Shown here in pieces: positions 51,526 through 51,912 of a stretch of 51,912 nt of DNA; within the stretch, counting starts at the first letter, position 1, and each line of letters opens with the position of its first letter. The notes under the pieces are model-generated. The model searched no databases. It saw only the letters and a list, made by a program, of their open reading frames with translations, and had not been told where the DNA came from. The stretch is from the NCBI GenBank assembly GCA_016844955.1, contig JAERTH010000074.1:1-51912 (forward strand). Direction: 5' to 3'. Origin of the DNA: Fidelibacterota bacterium (GTDB taxonomy: Bacteria; Fidelibacterota; UBA8477; JABMPR01). Position numbers and translations under genes: made by a program.

Positions 51526-51912
51526 GATACAACCAGGCTGAGAAGTATGAGATCATCCGCACTGTGGAAGAATCTCAGCTACCAGCCAAACAGACCCTGA
51601 GGGAGCTGGATGTGCCCACCAGCACATTCTATGGCTGGTATGGTCGCTACCATGAGAATGGCTATGATGGTCTAGCTGATGCAAATCCTTCACCTCGCCA
51701 GTTCTGGAACCGTATTCCTGATGAGGAACGGGAAAGAATCAAAGACATCGCTTTGGAACGGACTGAGATGAGTCCTCGGGAACTAGCCTGGCATATCACA
51801 GATACCGAGAAGTATTATATCTCTGAATCCAGTGTGTACAGGATCCTACGAGATTATGATCTCATCACCAGCCCGCACTATATCGTCATGGCTGCCTCAG
51901 ATAAGTTCAAGA
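51522..51912 (+). CDS. IS3-family transposase OrfB, 5' part
   Basis: The open frame starts MRYNQAEKYEIIRTVEESQL and continues to the window end with an HTH_21/HTH_29-like region (TLRELDVPTSTFYGWYGRYH, YDGLADANPSPRQFWN, MSPRELAWHITDTEKYYISE and SSVYRILRDYDLITSPHYIV). The DDE catalytic core must lie beyond the window. The gene is cut by the window end and not by mutation, as far as can be seen. Confidence 0.88.
   Translation, partial: MRYNQAEKYEIIRTVEESQLPAKQTLRELDVPTSTFYGWYGRYHENGYDGLADANPSPRQFWNRIPDEERERIKDIALERTEMSPRELAWHITDTEKYYISESSVYRILRDYDLITSPHYIVMAASDKFK

Larger units (their letters stand above)
51079..51912 (+). mobile_element. IS3-family insertion sequence, left part
   Basis: The element comprises a two-frame transposase (orfA 51160-51525, orfB from 51522) and about 80 bases of left flank starting near TGTCAGAGCAACTCG. 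The exact left terminus cannot be fixed because the right end lies outside the window. Its left flank adjoins the truncated XRE gene. Confidence 0.7.

Overview
The window looks like a chromosomal segment from an uncultivated or little-studied member of the FCB superphylum (Fibrobacterota-Chlorobiota-Bacteroidota relatives). Candidatus Marinimicrobia (Fidelibacterota) is my best guess, by inference only. The reasons are several proteins with C-terminal type IX-secretion-like sorting domains (NPFNPSTT...G.Y...KMLYLK style), a PorV/PorQ-family outer-membrane protein, a TonB receptor with an N-terminal carboxypeptidase-regulatory-like domain, and moderate GC. Genes are densely packed, start after AGGAG-like ribosome sites and often overlap by ATGA.

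Layout. 1-330: end of a YtfJ-like thioredoxin-fold protein. 450-1090: dispersed hairpin repeats flanking a small GIY-YIG nuclease. 1137-4514: TetR regulator with a metallo-beta-lactamase-fold hydrolase and two Rossmann oxidoreductases. 4743-6776: peroxide and metal block (peroxiredoxin, divergent PerR-like regulator, ZIP transporter). 7009-8892: HtpG. 9057-9986: calcineurin-like lipoprotein. 10238-14758: NodU-type carbamoyltransferase, SxtJ and DUF5989 membrane proteins, convergent SGNH-hydrolase/TPR protein; a paralog of the last is at 26123-28441. 14979-25621: LacI regulator, CBM9-like secreted protein, TonB receptor, FN3 secreted protein, PorV-like protein and TIG-domain lipoprotein, probably a polymer or sugar uptake locus. 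28533-29338: tRNA-Val(CAC), remnants and a truncated copy of that tRNA.

29339-37678 (minus strand): near-complete aromatic amino-acid operon tyrA-pheA, aroF, aroA, aroE, aroC, aroK, aroB, ending with marC. At its head I see a ribosome-mediated attenuator: a 14-codon leader peptide (MNWHVSYYFFMRSG), an antiterminator segment overlapping its stop codon, and an intrinsic terminator with nine U residues. This is the strongest new observation in the window. The TyrA-PheA fusion lacks an ACT domain, so control by attenuation would make sense.

37850-42297: AmmeMemoRadiSam genes (amrB, amrA, amrS) with a secreted GH5 glycosidase between amrB and amrA. 42487-43032: 3D-domain-like protein. 43502-44518: MDR oxidoreductase. 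44639-49103: tightly overlapping maturation cluster for a selenium-dependent molybdenum hydroxylase (yqeC, mocA-like, yqeB, xdhC, hydantoinase) with no hydroxylase in view. 49133-50581: RNase D and two small coupled ORFs. 50662-51077: small membrane protein preceded by the C-terminal stub of an XRE regulator. 51160-end: IS3-like element (orfA and partial orfB) whose insertion probably cut that regulator.

All functional calls come from motif recognition by eye; no database search was run.
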